Source of the DNA: Rachycentron canadum
Lineage: Eukaryota > Chordata > Actinopteri > Carangiformes > Rachycentridae
Direction: 5' to 3'
NCBI GenBank assembly: GCA_038496675.1
Contig: CM076668.1
Span: 16,025,652-16,089,651 of the forward strand
Length of the DNA: 64,000 nt
Shown: one piece after another, positions 11,428-24,972 of the stretch
Layout of the letters: the number at the start of each line of letters is the position of its first letter
How positions within the stretch are numbered: the first letter of the stretch is position 1
Notes under the pieces: generated by a model
What the model was told of the DNA's origin: nothing
What the model saw: the letters and a program-made list of their open reading frames with translations, nothing else
The model's database searches: none
Program-made: the position numbers and the translations under genes

Positions 11428-14400
11428 CCTCCAGTTCTGCCTCAGGGCTGTGGTGTGTTGGGTCACTTTGGGTTCAGTCGGTTTGTGTTTTAGAGAGAGG
11501 GATGACACAGGTTAATGTAAGGGCAGGTATTTATGGACCAGGGTAAGAAGAAGAACCACTGCTTAACAATCCTAATTATTGAATGTGTGATTTCATTGTC
11601 AGTCTGTCAAAAGTTCTGCAAGTATTTTAAACTATTAGATAAATTTTGTATGTTTATTTGTGTTCTCCAACAAGGAACCCAAAGGTTTTTTTTTTTTATT
11701 AAGAAATACCATGAACACAAAAAATATTAAAAACAAAAACATAATATACTGAGAACTCCTGTTTTCCAGTGGATAAACTCTGTTTTGAATTTTGGACACT
11801 CCTCCTCTTGCATCCCTTCAGGCCAAAGTCTCAAAATGCTTACACACAAAATATATATCATTAAGCTAAATCCTTCAAATCCTTCCTCTCTGCTTAATTT
11901 TGAGCCCCGTTACGGGTGAACGTAACTCTTTGGTTTAGACCTGTGGACATGTTTAAGCTTTTTTTTTTTTTGACATGATTGCTGCCTTTCTTCACAGTGG
12001 TGTAAAGACTCACCTTGGAGCTGCCCTGTACCGCAGGCAACTCAGCGTTGACTGTGACTGGATAAATCCCAGCTGTGTGGGCATCACAGCTGGTGTTAGG
12101 CCCACTTCTCTCACCTCTAGGCAACAGTGACACCGTTGCACGCATGTTTGTGTTTGTGTGTGCCTAGAAACATTACTTCTGTTGTGTGGCAACAGGCTCA
12201 GGCTCTGAGTTCTAATATTTGGCAGCGCTTGAGATGGTTTGGCTGTGTGCAGCCTGAAGAAAACAGACCTGCCAAAGACAAGAGCCAGGCAGCTGGCATT
12301 ACACTGCCACATCTCAGTTTCTCAGCTTGGGGGGGATGGTGCTATTTGTACCCTTGTGTATATGTATGCAAACTGAAAGTGCTAGATTTATATATGCATA
12401 CATATATGCAAATATCCCAATTTCAGAAAACTAGCAGGAGAAGTTATTTGACCTGAGGGAACACAAAGGGAAGCTCCACCAACCCTTTGACATTAGAGGT
12501 CCATAGGGATGTTATTTGGGGCCCCTCATGTAATTCAATATTCAATAAGTGATGGTGAAAACAAGTGACAAACACCACCTTTTACTGACATATCATCACC
12601 TTTTAAAAGACATGTTGTCTATTAGCAAAGAGGTTCTCATACAACCAGCATTAATGAAGCAGCATTATTCATTGGGAGGGGTGTTCAGTCCAGTATTGAC
12701 TCTCCTTCTAGCTCTGTTTTGGTCTCTACCAACTCCTAACGGAAATATATCTACTAAATGCCTCACTTTTTATTGCTGGTCTCTGCAGAGCAGGGTTTTA
12801 GGGCTCTTTCACTGACAACAGCTGCCTGACAACGATGCTGTCACAGCAGTGAGTGTTAACCAGCTAAACCATGACATGAAACTCGCCATAAAGCTCGATA
12901 AAGCTGCAGATTCAGGTGACTATTCACTTTACAGTAATTGTTAAAGAGTCATTTCTTATAAATATATCAATTATAGACACTATAAGGACTCTGCAGTTGA
13001 TTGATCCACAATTTATTGTGCTGCTGACTCCTTAAGTGAACTAAATGATGAATTAATGGTTTGAACTACGTTTGTTCGTGTTGACGGTGCTTTGACTGTT
13101 TCAAAAGTTTCCACATATGGTGTTGTGTACTTCCCTGGTTTATTGGATAAGGGATACACAGTGAAAGAGTGCTGGAGTCTGCATGAACACATTTGTACAA
13201 AACCTTCATATTACAGCGGTGGATCGATTTGCTAGAGCACCTGGAAAGTGTTGCTTGCTCTTAACACAGTGGCAGTTGAAAGCAGCTCACAGGGGCGCAT
13301 ATGTGTGAGTGACAGTGTCCTTCCCTTAAAAAAGCTAAGTTTGGATATATTTTTGTGTATGTATTATTCTTAGGATCTAGTATTTGTAAAGTATTACTCC
13401 TCATCCCCTCAGCTCTTTTTTATCTCGTCCTGTGCTCCTCATTCACTCTCACATCCCCCTGCCAGCCTGTGATCGCCTTCTGATCTCACTTAACTCCTGC
13501 TCCTGCAAACACAGCCACTGTCCCTGTAGTGCTGCTCTGTGGCAGCTCATCCACACATTACAAATGTGTTTGACCCTCTGTGGAGCTTTAAACAACACCC
13601 TTTTTTATAATCCTCTTGCTTACTTTTGAACACAAAAGATGGGCCTTGCTCTGCTCCCTGGCTCAACCCCTTTTAAACTCTGTCTTTTGTTTCGTAAAGG
13701 TTGGTTATAAGGCTACACAATTCTTTTACTTGGTGCAGCTTCCTTTTAAATCAGTGAAGCTGTTTCTGGTGATGTTATTTTTTAAAGTATTACTGTATTT
13801 GTAAAAGGCAAAAATGCATTCATTTACTAGCTGAATTGTCAGGTATTTTATATTCAAATATCAATCTAAAATTATTATGATTTCATGTTTTCTTCCATTT
13901 TCCGTTTTATTTTTATAAAAGCAGTTCAGCAGCCAGGCAGAGAAGCTGCAGCACAGTCAGTGTTTTGCAAGTTTTACACTTAATTATAAATAGATTTTAG
14001 AGTTCAAATTGTCATGTGTTTTGGGAAACAAGGTTCAAAGTGAGTGTTGAAAGGCAGGAAGCTCAAAACCTGGTGAGTAAAAAGCTGTTGAGTTAGTTGT
14101 TGGAATTAAATTTAAGGGATGATGTTGACAAATTACATCACTAAAGGTTAAATCAGGTGAGGTCAGTTTCTTTAGTACCACCACTACAGAGACTTCTACG
14201 ACTGCATTAGTGTTTGAATACAACTACAACCACCACTACTATTATGATAACCAGTTCAAACACTATAGTTCATGGCAACATCATTTCACACACCGACTGT
14301 ATAAAGTGCAGTTGTTAGTCCCACATTAAGTTCGTGAAAATGTTCCAGACCTTTTCCTCCGCCTCTGCTCTCTCGCTGTAATAAAAACTGAAATTCGATA

Positions 14401-17400
14401 AAATAGCCAAGGTCGATTCTCCCCTGTCTGCACAGCACTGCACTGATCTGTCATATTCTCTCTGCATGTACAGCAACACACACACATACGCACACACACA
14501 GTTAAACACACATGAACTTGTCGCTCCTAACCCCTCCACAGAAAACATAACTGTATAATGACCATGCAGCATTAGGTGCAAGGTTGAACTGTCCTTCTAC
14601 TGATCAGCATGCGTGAGGCACATTTAGTCTCTTGTCCCACTTATTCTTTCTCTTCTATCCTTCATCAGGCTTGGTTTCCTATTAATGCAATGAATTATTA
14701 TTATTATATTGTATATAAATGTATATATTATCATGATCACTAAGTGTGAACTGTGAAAATCAGTCAATTCAGGTGTGTATGATGTGCATTGTCAATACGG
14801 TGCAGAACTAAACAGATGAATTAAATAAGACAACATAACTAAACTCATACCTGTGGAGAGGAGCAGAGAGAGATGTTTGGCAAATAAGGCCTGTTGTGCT
14901 ACAGAGGCATTATCAAAGTAAGAAACTGTCCAACAGACCAGCTGATGTAAAAGCTCTCCTTCTTGTCTGTAAAATTCAAATTCATGTCAGCAATTAATAA
15001 AACCCCGTCACTGACGCCTGTAACTTCCTTCCAGCAGCTCTGTCTCTCATCATTAACAGAATTATTGCCAGAAACAACACAGAGATGCAACTTTCACAAA
15101 GAAAAGCGTGACTGTGTTGACAGTCAGGGTGGAAAATCAACATCCTAACATCCAAATGCTGGTAATCCTTGTCTGTGACTAGTTCTACATCTGTTGCCAC
15201 AACATTGGACATCTCAGCAGGTGCAATTCCCTGTCCGATAACCACTCTGGACAAATGACAATGAAGTTACTTTAACATAGTTTTGATCATATTTAATGAT
15301 AACTTTGGAGTGAGTTTGCTTAGAAACAGGGTATTTGAAATGTTTGATGAAGCATCTTAATTTAAATTTCATGTTTTCATTGATAAAAAAAAACTAAAAA
15401 AAATGCAATCTAAGTGTGTGGATGTGACCAGTGTGTGTTCACCCTGGTTGATTTAACTTTAGCACCAGGCAGTTCCTTTTGTTAACCTCTTGCTTTTCAG
15501 GCAGTGAGAGAACGATGGTGAATAGAGGAGAAAGACAGAGAGATGGACGAGCCATATTCCCATTAATGCTCTGTTCATTTCAGCCCTGGAGGGAAAAAAA
15601 AAAGAGTGTGTGTGTGAGAGAGAGAGCTGTAATAGACCGCTGTTCATTTCTGGACAGATGAGAGGAGTCTGAGTACTATTAGTCTGGGTCTGCCCAGAGG
15701 AAAGGAACATTAGCAAGAAGAAGGAACATTACAATTCACACACACTTCCTGTACAGTTCATGTATTCAAACATCCTTTTTATATTATGAATCTGTTAGCG
15801 TTGGTGTGATCTAACTCTCCTGCAGGTGAAAAATTAACTGCCTTTTTTTCTCACGTTGCATTCAGAGAGGAGACACGACTGGAGGACAGATGATAGGGAT
15901 AGAGTTACTACCAAACCCTCTGATTGCCTGCAAATGCACATGTAGCCCTTAAGGGGCCACGTACACACGGGGCAAGGATCGCTCTTTGTGCAAAAGGATG
16001 TGGAAGGTATTTTGTGTCAATCAGTCAGCGGAGGGAGGCGGCGCTTTTAAAGCAGAGGGGGTGTCGGGGTCAAGCGGCTTCAAACAGCTGATTATTTTTA
16101 GAGGCAATTACTCAGATATGTTTATCTCCATTTATAGAAAGTGGAACTGTTGAATCGTTGACTGTCGTGGCCTTGTCACAGCACAAGTTAAAAACCACTC
16201 AGATGTTAAAAAGAGACCTGAGGATAATCAGCAGTAATAGATCAAAATGTGCTATTTAGCTATCATGAAATGAAATTAACTTGGATGTAGGATTTAGAAA
16301 ATATGTGGAAATTATCTCATAGTAGACATGTGTAGATTAAAGAACAGAATTAATATGGAGTATACACTGTAGTCTAGTCACAACAAGTTGACCTTTTACT
16401 TTTGTCACTCTTGATTACTTGTTAGTTACTGCAAATGACTCACAGTGTAAAAACAAATGAATGTAATCTGAGTCCCCATCAGTCTCACATGATGCTGTGC
16501 TTTTGTTCTATTTATCTTCATAGTTATGGAAAATATTCCTATTAGTCATGATAATGTTTTACTCACCATTACATCACAGCTGAGATCTGGCTCCAACACA
16601 CTTGAACCATGAAGCTAATTTGCACCATTTATCATCACATATGAAAGATCCAGATACTTTATTTCACTTTGCTCGTTAAAGATCATCCGAATGTTTACTA
16701 ATGTAATGTAAGCACAGAAGCCTCATCTGCATAATGCTCTTTTAGTATTAAACAAGAGCTCTTTCATACTCCTGTATTATTATGTTGACTATTATGTTAT
16801 CGCTACTTATCCCATGATTATGATTATTTTTTCAGTAATAGTAGTGTAATTACAGTCTCAGTCTTACAGTCTACATTGTATTTGTCATTTAGTTCAAGTG
16901 TAACCTCGGTGAACACACTGGTTTGGGTCATATTAGCTTTTATTGGCGTGTAATAGCACAGAGGCTGGAGGTAGAGGGAGATGGTTAGCATCTACCAAAA
17001 GAGGAGTAACTGCTAATTACAAACTTGTTTGCATTATATGTCATATGCTCCTCGAGGTTGGGATTTCTGAAGTGCTCTGTGCAGCCTCAATTAGCTGCTG
17101 TATGTTTGGTAAACCCCTTCAAACAGGCAGGATTTGAACCAGATGCTACACCACTGGTGCCATGTGGTTGAATAAAACACATTCAAGTCCCATCTTAGCT
17201 AAATTATTTGAATTCAAATAGCATTAAAGACACAATCACAGATAAATATAGAATGATTTATGGCATGACCAGCTGTGGACTTTCAAAATGTCCACCATTG
17301 TTGAGTGTATCCACTGTTGGATAGGTATGCATGTGAGTTTGCATATTTTTACAGCACTGATTTGCTCCCTGGAGGGTTAACCTTAATCCCAATTACTAAC

Positions 17401-18206
17401 CTTAACCTTAACAGTTAACTGAGAACCCACTGTACATTAAGCTGAATGAAGCTGCAGTAAAAACCAAATGCGGACACCAATTTTTGTCCCCAGTCCCCAA
17501 CAATGCCCTCAGTCAACCGATCAAAATCACCCCAGAAACCACAGAAAACAACAGAAATGTTCAGGTATATCAATGGAAACCTCCCATGGGCAGATTTAGT
17601 TTTTTATTTTCTAGCCATTGCATGGACCCATTTTTTTTTGTCCGTGAGGTTGCAGGGCACAAGAGATGAGGAAGGATGTAGAGCGTGAAGTCATTTAAGT
17701 AGGTTTGGGAGCCACAGTGACAGTCTACAAACCTCACAGAGATATTCATTACCTCTCCTACTCCCATCTACACTCTCAAAGACACACACTCTTCCCCTGC
17801 TTCGGGTACAGACACATGCTTTAGCAAATTCAATCATAAAACATTTCTTCTGTGAGGATAATTTGACTTTAAAAATAAGCAGGAAGGCACATTTTTTAAT
17901 TCAACTGTTGCAACAGAAATCAACTAGAGCTGGCCACGATCATTGGGAGGAGAGGTTTTCAGTGACCTTTACAACTTTTTTTTATCACTAGGGAATGATT
18001 TTCCAGTAGATCGCTCTGAACTCTGCCTCAGTCTCTCACTTTTTTTATTCATCATTCTCTAAAATTTATTCCTTAACAGGCCAATTTGAATTTCAAGTCA
18101 AGTTTATCATCAATGTCTCATCAAACCTCATTCCTTTGCCAAGAGCTGTCTCCAGCGGTGTAAAACACCCTGTTGCATTCCTTCTACTTCTATTACTTCT
18201 GATACA
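10503..18206. other. Intergenic, no gene recognised
   Basis: Frames are short and none resembles a known protein. It includes poly-A runs (10541-10567), the GT array at 11394, a dispersed-repeat fragment at 12714-12820, and AACCTTAACCTTAAC-type sequence near 17399. 15940-16150 (GGCGCTTTTAAAGCAGAGGG; GCTGATTATTTTTAGAGGCA) is non-repetitive and could be regulatory, but nothing proves it. Confidence 0.5.
11394..11425. repeat. (GT)n microsatellite
   Basis: A perfect GT array of 32 bases in otherwise unremarkable intergenic sequence. Confidence 0.95.
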
Positions 18207-18401
18207 ATTAGCATGCTAGCCAGCTAGCTCTAGTCTTATCACTTTCCGATACCGAGTCACTGTGATGTCCAGGCTGCCCTGAAAGGAATGGAGCTGTATT
18301 ATAACCTCTTGTCTTGTAAACACAACAACGGCCAAAGCTTGTGGCAAGACTGGTAAGCAAACAGCTGTTAATACTAATGCTTGCTATGTAGCAATAGTAA
18401 A
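18207..18401. repeat. Fold-back repeat, copy 3 (one arm)
   Basis: Starts ATTAGCATGCTAGCCAGC and continues CACTTTCCGATACCGAGTCA, AGGCTGCCCTGAAAGG, GGCAAGACTGGTAAGCAAAC, AGCTGTTAATACTAATGC and TATGTAGCAATAG. It is homologous to 6043-6242 and to the reverse complement of 30858-31056. Confidence 0.7.
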
Positions 18402-20955
18402 ATGTATAACTAGCTGATTTAACACCTGGATTATTACAGGTTTGACTGTGTTTCAAAAGTTTTTATGTAGATGTTGTTAGGCCTTAACCTAACAACGTCT
18501 ACTTTGTTTGTTTGGCCAATCCTTTTTGTCTTTTAGCTCTGTATTTGGTCTCCACAAACTACAAAGCAAACTATCCATCTTCTCAGCTGCTAACTGTTGC
18601 AGGTTCACAAGCTAGTAGCAGTGTAGTGTGTATCTTTTAGAGCTGTTGCACCCATAGGCAAAACTGATGAGACATGTACGACTGAATCAAAACTCTAAAC
18701 TCTAAACCAAAACAATGAGCTGAAAGGCTAAAAAGCTCTGCAGAGCTTCGAGGACCTGCTAATTTGGGAGTGAATGACCCATTTCATATTACACCTGTAA
18801 TGCTTTAATGAAAGTAGCCTAAGTTTGATAAAGGCTGTTTTGAACGGCGCCTAATACAGATAGCAAAATCAAACTTCTGTCCCAGGATACACCCCGATTC
18901 CACAGCCCATGTCTGGCCCATGTGTGTCCACATATGGTTAGATCCTGGCTGTTAAAATCCAGTACTGACTGAGAGCTGGAAGATTTTCTGTGTGTGCACC
19001 AGAAGTGGTCCAGATGTGGAAGTTGCATCTGACTATCATGGTGGTATACGGGCCAGAGGAAACACAAGCATGTGGCCCAGTCACCACCTATAGGCAGAAA
19101 TTAAACCCTCTTTTCTTTACTCTCGGGTCAGTTTCTTGCAAAGAGTTAAAGAAAGTTAAACAGGAAGATTCCTTCTAAGACAGACACAGACACACCAGCA
19201 GTTGATAATGTAATTATGGTGAATTTAAGAGTATTAAATGCTGCGCTGCAATTACTCTCTGACTGTGTGAGTGTTAGATGAATGCATTGGGCTTTATTTA
19301 AGCACAGCAAGGCAAATGGTTCACTCATCAGAAACGAAATCAGCATGAATAAATAAGTAAACAAGAACAGCCGGGCTCTGTGTTGATGAGAAGCGCCTGC
19401 TCGCTGGGTATTAATTGATAGCAGCAGTTTCCATCTTTGACTCCATGTTGTTTAACCAGAGGAGAACAGCAGCAGACAATCAGCAGTTTCACATGAATCC
19501 TGCTTTAACTTACTTTGTACATTTGCCTCTTTCATTCACTGTCTGTCTCTCTTACTGCCCCCACTCCACTAATTTTCTCTCTTTGACTCATTTGACCCAT
19601 CTGATGGCCTCCTCCGTCTGCGCTTTATTCTCACTCCCTCTGCCTCCATATCCTGTTGTTGTTGTGTTCCTGTCCCTCTTATCAGTGGGTTGTTGTATCA
19701 GGTGAGCGGTCAGTGGTGTGAGGTGGACATTAGACAGGTAAAAATGAATGGAGTCCCGACTCGGCTCTGTGGGGGCCAAGCTGGCGCTTTTGCACACGGA
19801 TCACTGGCGGTGCTAATTCAGGCGTAAACAGATTCAAAAGCACACAAAGAAAGTAATGAAGCATGGCTGATTGGACAGTGTAGAGAGAGTCCCTGCACAT
19901 CTACACACACACACACCAACACACACACAAACAGTGATACCGACAGCGAGACAAAAACACACATTAGTGATATAAAAAGGCTGGCAAGTGTGCAGCTCTC
20001 CACTGGGTCGTGTGCATGTTCACCTGTCAGTGCTTCAGGGAGAACGGACTGACTGTCTACAACTCCTCTCTCCTCTCCATCCAAATGTTTCTTTCTTTTG
20101 TCTTTTGCTTTTCACTCCACTTGTCTTTCCTCCTCTCCTTCTTTCTACTCCACTCCTCTCCTTTTTTTTTTAATACTTAACATCTAAACCACTGAGTCTA
20201 GTTTGATCTCTGCCTGATGGTGATCTCTCTCCCCGGGCGCTGACAGGTACAATGGGCTTCAGATCCTCCGCTTGGCGCCTGATGACTCGGGGTGAGTGAT
20301 CAGAAAGCGCAATGTTCTCTCCTCCATAAATGAGCAGGCTCAGCTGGATGGAGAGTGGGAATGAAACAAGCGAGTGAGTGCAGGTGGACATGGATGCGAA
20401 AGGAGAGTGAATAAGAGTGTATGCCTTCATGCATGTGTGTGTTAGGGAGAGAGAGGGATTAAAGTCTAACCAGGAGAGACAAAGAGACAAAATTACTTCA
20501 GTAGATGTCTCTTTCAGTGAGTCAGAGATAATTGATGTCTCCTGAAAGTTGTGTTTTTGGTTTCTTTCTGATTTTATTACATATAGTTTACATATATGCC
20601 ATAAAGCACTGTTTTGGGATGAGTAAAAATCCAGCTCCCCCATTCAGTCCCATGTGTTGGCAAAGCAGTGGCACTGACAGAGACAGAATCAGAATCAGGG
20701 TCATTTGATTCAACATTTGCTGCTAAGCCAATCAAATGTGTGCAGCAACGCTCTCTGGACTGCTCTGCAGTGTGTTTAGCTTGCAATCATTGCATTGAAG
20801 GATAAAACAATTGCATTGATTGTCCTTCGATCTGTCACTCAGGACTTTTCGCTTCATTGCACCGCTGATGGCCAAATGCTCCCATCAGCACGGGTCCTTG
20901 TGGTGCTGTTTCCAGTCTAATACTTACACTTTGTCCAATCTTTGTCAGATAGTGA

Positions 20956-20957
<2 letters not shown>

Positions 20958-21018
<61 letters not shown>
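20958..21018. repeat. (TG)n microsatellite with one interruption
   Basis: About 30 TG units broken once by AG near 20987. The interruption probably stabilises the array. Confidence 0.95.
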
Positions 21019-21021
<3 letters not shown>

Positions 21022-22283
21022 CCATTTCTGTAACTGTCTGAGAGAAGCGATATAACATTCACACCCACTTCACGTCATCATTGACCAACTGTGCAGACGA
21101 GGACTCATCTCCTGTCTCTAGCTTTGTTTTCGTTTTTTGGGGATTTTTTTTTTTTTTTATGTGAACAACCGACTGCAACACTACAAATATCTTCCACAAG
21201 AGATTCTCTGAAACTGCGCCACTATCCCAATTTCTTTCTCTACGATTATAGCAAATTAAATCATATGATATCCAATATGGTCTAACAGAATGTCTTACAA
21301 ATGAGGTCTGAGATTCTGTAATATAATAATAATCAGTATTTATAAAGAGTATTGTACAAAAACTAATTAAAAAAAATAAAGCATACAGATCATATAAATC
21401 AAAACAAATCAAAAATACAATTGAAGTGGTTAAGTACAATGGCGTAGTTAACCAAAGACATAGTCAGGGTGATCAGTAAGAATAAATAAAACCATAAATA
21501 AAGGTTAGAGCAATCGGGGTGATAAAAACTAAATCTAATAAGTTTTCAGCAGTAAAAGTACAAAACTTCTATTAGGCCAAGACACATTTACCTTGGGTCA
21601 CGATAAATGTGCTTTTAAAATAAGTTACTGATTCTAATGACCTGATATCTGTAAACCAGTCCGAGGCTGGCAGACTTTAACCTGGAGGTTTATCTTTTTA
21701 AAAACAGTCTCATTAGCAGATTTAAAAATACGCATTGAGAAACCCACTCAGTGTGTGTCAGAGGAGCCAGTAACACAATGCTGATGTACTGCAGGCACTA
21801 ACTTTTTTGTTGTGCTTGTTTGGTCGGATGATTTCATCAACATAAGTCACTGTTCTCTTGGAGCTGATTTCACAATCACGAGAACAAATGTTGACACTTT
21901 TAACTTTAAATGACTGTCACATGCAAATTGCAGCAACACTTTCAAGTCCTACAGGGTCTTGCACGTGTCACACGGTGTTTGTTTTGCTTGATTTGCTTCA
22001 AATTGGTTCAACTATCTTTTTATTATCTATGGGTTTCGCAGCAGTGATCTGAAAAGACAAGTGTGGACTCATTGTTTTCCCACGGAGAAAGCTTTTTTCA
22101 GATTTAACAGGATTAGTCTCAGTCGAACTGACCTGGTTTAGCAGGTGGATGTGTGCGTCTGTGTGACAGAAAGTTCGACAGAGAGGGAGAGAGATGTTGT
22201 TCAGTGACTCTGTATCACACGCCGGAAACTCACTCTCGAGAAATTGGTCTTGTCTCTTAAGAGCGAGGATACTATCTTCTCAG

Positions 22284-22348
22284 TCTGTCTCTCTCCCTCT
22301 CTCTCTCTCTCTCTCTTTCTCTCACACACACACACACACACACACACA
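22284..22348. repeat. Compound (CT)n(CA)n microsatellite
   Basis: CT units (22284-22322) pass directly into CA units (22323-22348). A second, shorter CT-to-CA compound array follows at about 22457-22505. Confidence 0.95.
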
Positions 22349-23915
22349 TGGGTATTATCAGTGTTGTCAGAGGTGGTTTGTGCTGACTCAGATAAGGTAG
22401 TCCCATCTTATCTTCTCTCCAAAGTGCCTCATTCACCTGCTCTGCTATGATTTCTGTCTCTCTCGCTCTCATTCACTCTCTGTCTCTCTCTCTCACACAC
22501 ACACACTTGTCGGACCATGACCTTCCACAAGCTTATCATCTCTTATGTACTGATAGCTCTCACTTTACATCATCAGCTGGTAAAGTCTGACTCTGTGATG
22601 CGTCGATCAATAAACAGCATATACAGGATATACATGCCAATCCTGAATCCCCTCTTTTAGAGTCAGTAAATTACATACAGTCACTTTATTGTACCACTCA
22701 GTTGCCTTCATGTCAAGTTATTTTTGAAACAAATGTGAAAAAAATGTGTCATTTCCTGGGACAGCCCGCCCCCACACTCACATTCATGACAGCAAGAAGA
22801 CAAGTTCCTTTGTTATGTGGATAGAGACATTTCCTCTTCATGTCTTTCCTAGAGACAAGAGTCTGTTTTTGCTTTTGTTGCAAAGTCAGGGGGCTGGAGG
22901 TGCGTACAGCAAGTATGGACGGACAAGAGGCTACGGCTAATTTTCACTTTAGCCTTCATGGCCATGCAGAAGAAGTCTGACGGTCTGCTTTGAATTTCAG
23001 CAGGTATGAATGACTGAGAGCCGTTACCAGATGGCATCATTGTTAAAACTGTAATATTTAGGCATTTCTCAATCTTTGTGGAGCTTTTTCACACATTCGG
23101 AGTCAATGTGACAGATCAACACATTAGAGAAGCTGCGGAGTGAGAAAGTAAGTGGAAGGTCAGAAGTACAAGTTTCTACAACAACAAGAATGTCCTTCCC
23201 CTCTGAGCTGCCCTCTGCTGAACCATGATACGTGTGGAGAGAGTCTGTAAACTGCTGCTTATGTAACTTGGACCAATAGACTGTCATTGATCATGATTCA
23301 TCACAAGTTTAAAATACTATTATAATTATATAATAATAATAATACTGCATTTACTTGTATTTTTGGGGGGGATGAGACAAACATGTGTGTGGTGTTTGTG
23401 GTGACAAACCGGTTGGAGGAATCATTTTATATGTTTTATTTACTTTATTATAACATCTCAGCTTAATTTTGATTATTGCATTAAGCTCTACAGATCAATC
23501 ACAATCATTATCACATTTAGAAGCATGTCAAATGTGTGTAATAGAAACTTGACATCAAACCCATAAGATGTTTTTCCAAACATTTGAGTTGACATTAGTC
23601 AGTGGAGAAGTCTCAAGAAGATCAGCTGTGTTTATTTGACCTACAAAACAATCCCACAAATTTCTCCTGCCAGTTATTGCCTGATGCCGAAAAAATAATT
23701 TCTATGGAGAATACAGAGTAAGGGATAGAGTGAGTGTGTCTCAGTGCTGACAGACGATGTTTGTGGTCCTGGTGAAGGTTGCTGTGTCCCTGTACCCACT
23801 GGGTTGGAATCATTGTTCCAAATTTCTAATAGTCGCTGCTTCCTCACTGATTTCCTTGGGGGTACAAACTGAAATGGATTTTGCTCAACTCAGGATACAT
23901 CATATGTCCCCCCCC

Positions 23916-23945
23916 TTCTACTTCTTCTTCTTCTTCTTCTTCTTC
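23916..23945. repeat. (TTC)n trinucleotide microsatellite
   Basis: About nine TTC units, slightly imperfect at the start, preceded by a C8 run. Confidence 0.9.
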
Positions 23946-24817
23946 GTTTCTCTTTCCAGCCTGACGGTGCTCTTTTAGAGCACCAAAGTCCTATATATGT
24001 TCTGGTCTGCAAATACTTTATCATGCACTTGTCACACACTTCCAATAAGGTGTTAAATGAACCATTTTTATAGTGTCTATTGCACTGCATTCAGGAACAG
24101 TCAAACAAGTCCCATAGGCCACTTGCCTTCCACAACAGCCCACATGTCTGATCCAAAAATGGCTAATTCAAGTGTTTTGTTTTTTTTTAAATGCCATCTA
24201 TCGATGCCATTGCAGATATGTCCATAGTATCAATGGATGAAATGGCCAAGAGTAAACGTAAAATTCATAGTTACAATCCAAGAGAGAATTAACACACAAC
24301 GCAGCAGCTGGCCTCAGATTTACTGAGCATTTTAGTCTCCTTCAGCTCATTGTTTTGGTTTATCAGCCCTAAACTTTTTTTTAAATTGCTTTTCAAATGA
24401 ATGTTGCTCATTTGCTGTTGGTTGTGAACATAGGCCCTTTCAAATTGAAATGGTGATAATATGTCAATGTATTTGTAGCTCATTTCAATCCCAATAATAT
24501 AAAAAAGACAGTCAAGTTCATTTTAAATGCTACTTTGACCCATGGACTGGGAAAGTTAGAGCAGACACTCTGCGTGGTTGAGGCTTGAGACTTTGTTGTG
24601 TCAGAGAAAACACCTGTTGTTGTCATTTTAATATCATACCAGTAATACTACACATATCTTTTACTATAGTTTCTATATCTAGGCTGAATCTGAATATATC
24701 ACAGCAATGACAAAATATATTTTAACTGTTTTAGAAGCTGCATGTGCAGACAGCAGCATTTTAGAGACATTTTCTGTCAAAAAATAAATCAGAAATTGCT
24801 GCGAATCACATGATATC

Positions 24818-24972
24818 CAGTGTGTTCTTGAGTATCCTTGGGCAAGACACTGAACCCCAAGTTGCCCCTGCTGTAACACTGGTGTGTGGGTGTGGTAGAA
24901 AAGTAATGTGAATGTGGTTTGTAGTGTAAAGCACTTTTAGTGGTTGATAAGACTATATAAGTGCCAAATATT
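24818..24972 (+). repeat. Teleost short dispersed repeat
   Basis: The landmarks TCCTTGGGCAAGACACTGAA, CCCCAAGTTGCCCC, GTAAAGCACTTTTAGTGG and AGACTATATAAGTGCCAAAT form the familiar fish unit (CTTGGGCAAGACACTTAACCC... CGCTATATAAATGC). The class, SINE or MITE, is not resolved. Confidence 0.7.

Noticed and set aside
17105..17165. tRNA-like minus-strand sequence with TGGCACCAGTGG and GGTTCAAATCC
   Set aside because: A-box-like and B-box-like motifs are too close together, and no acceptor, D or anticodon arms can be drawn. At most it is a SINE relic.
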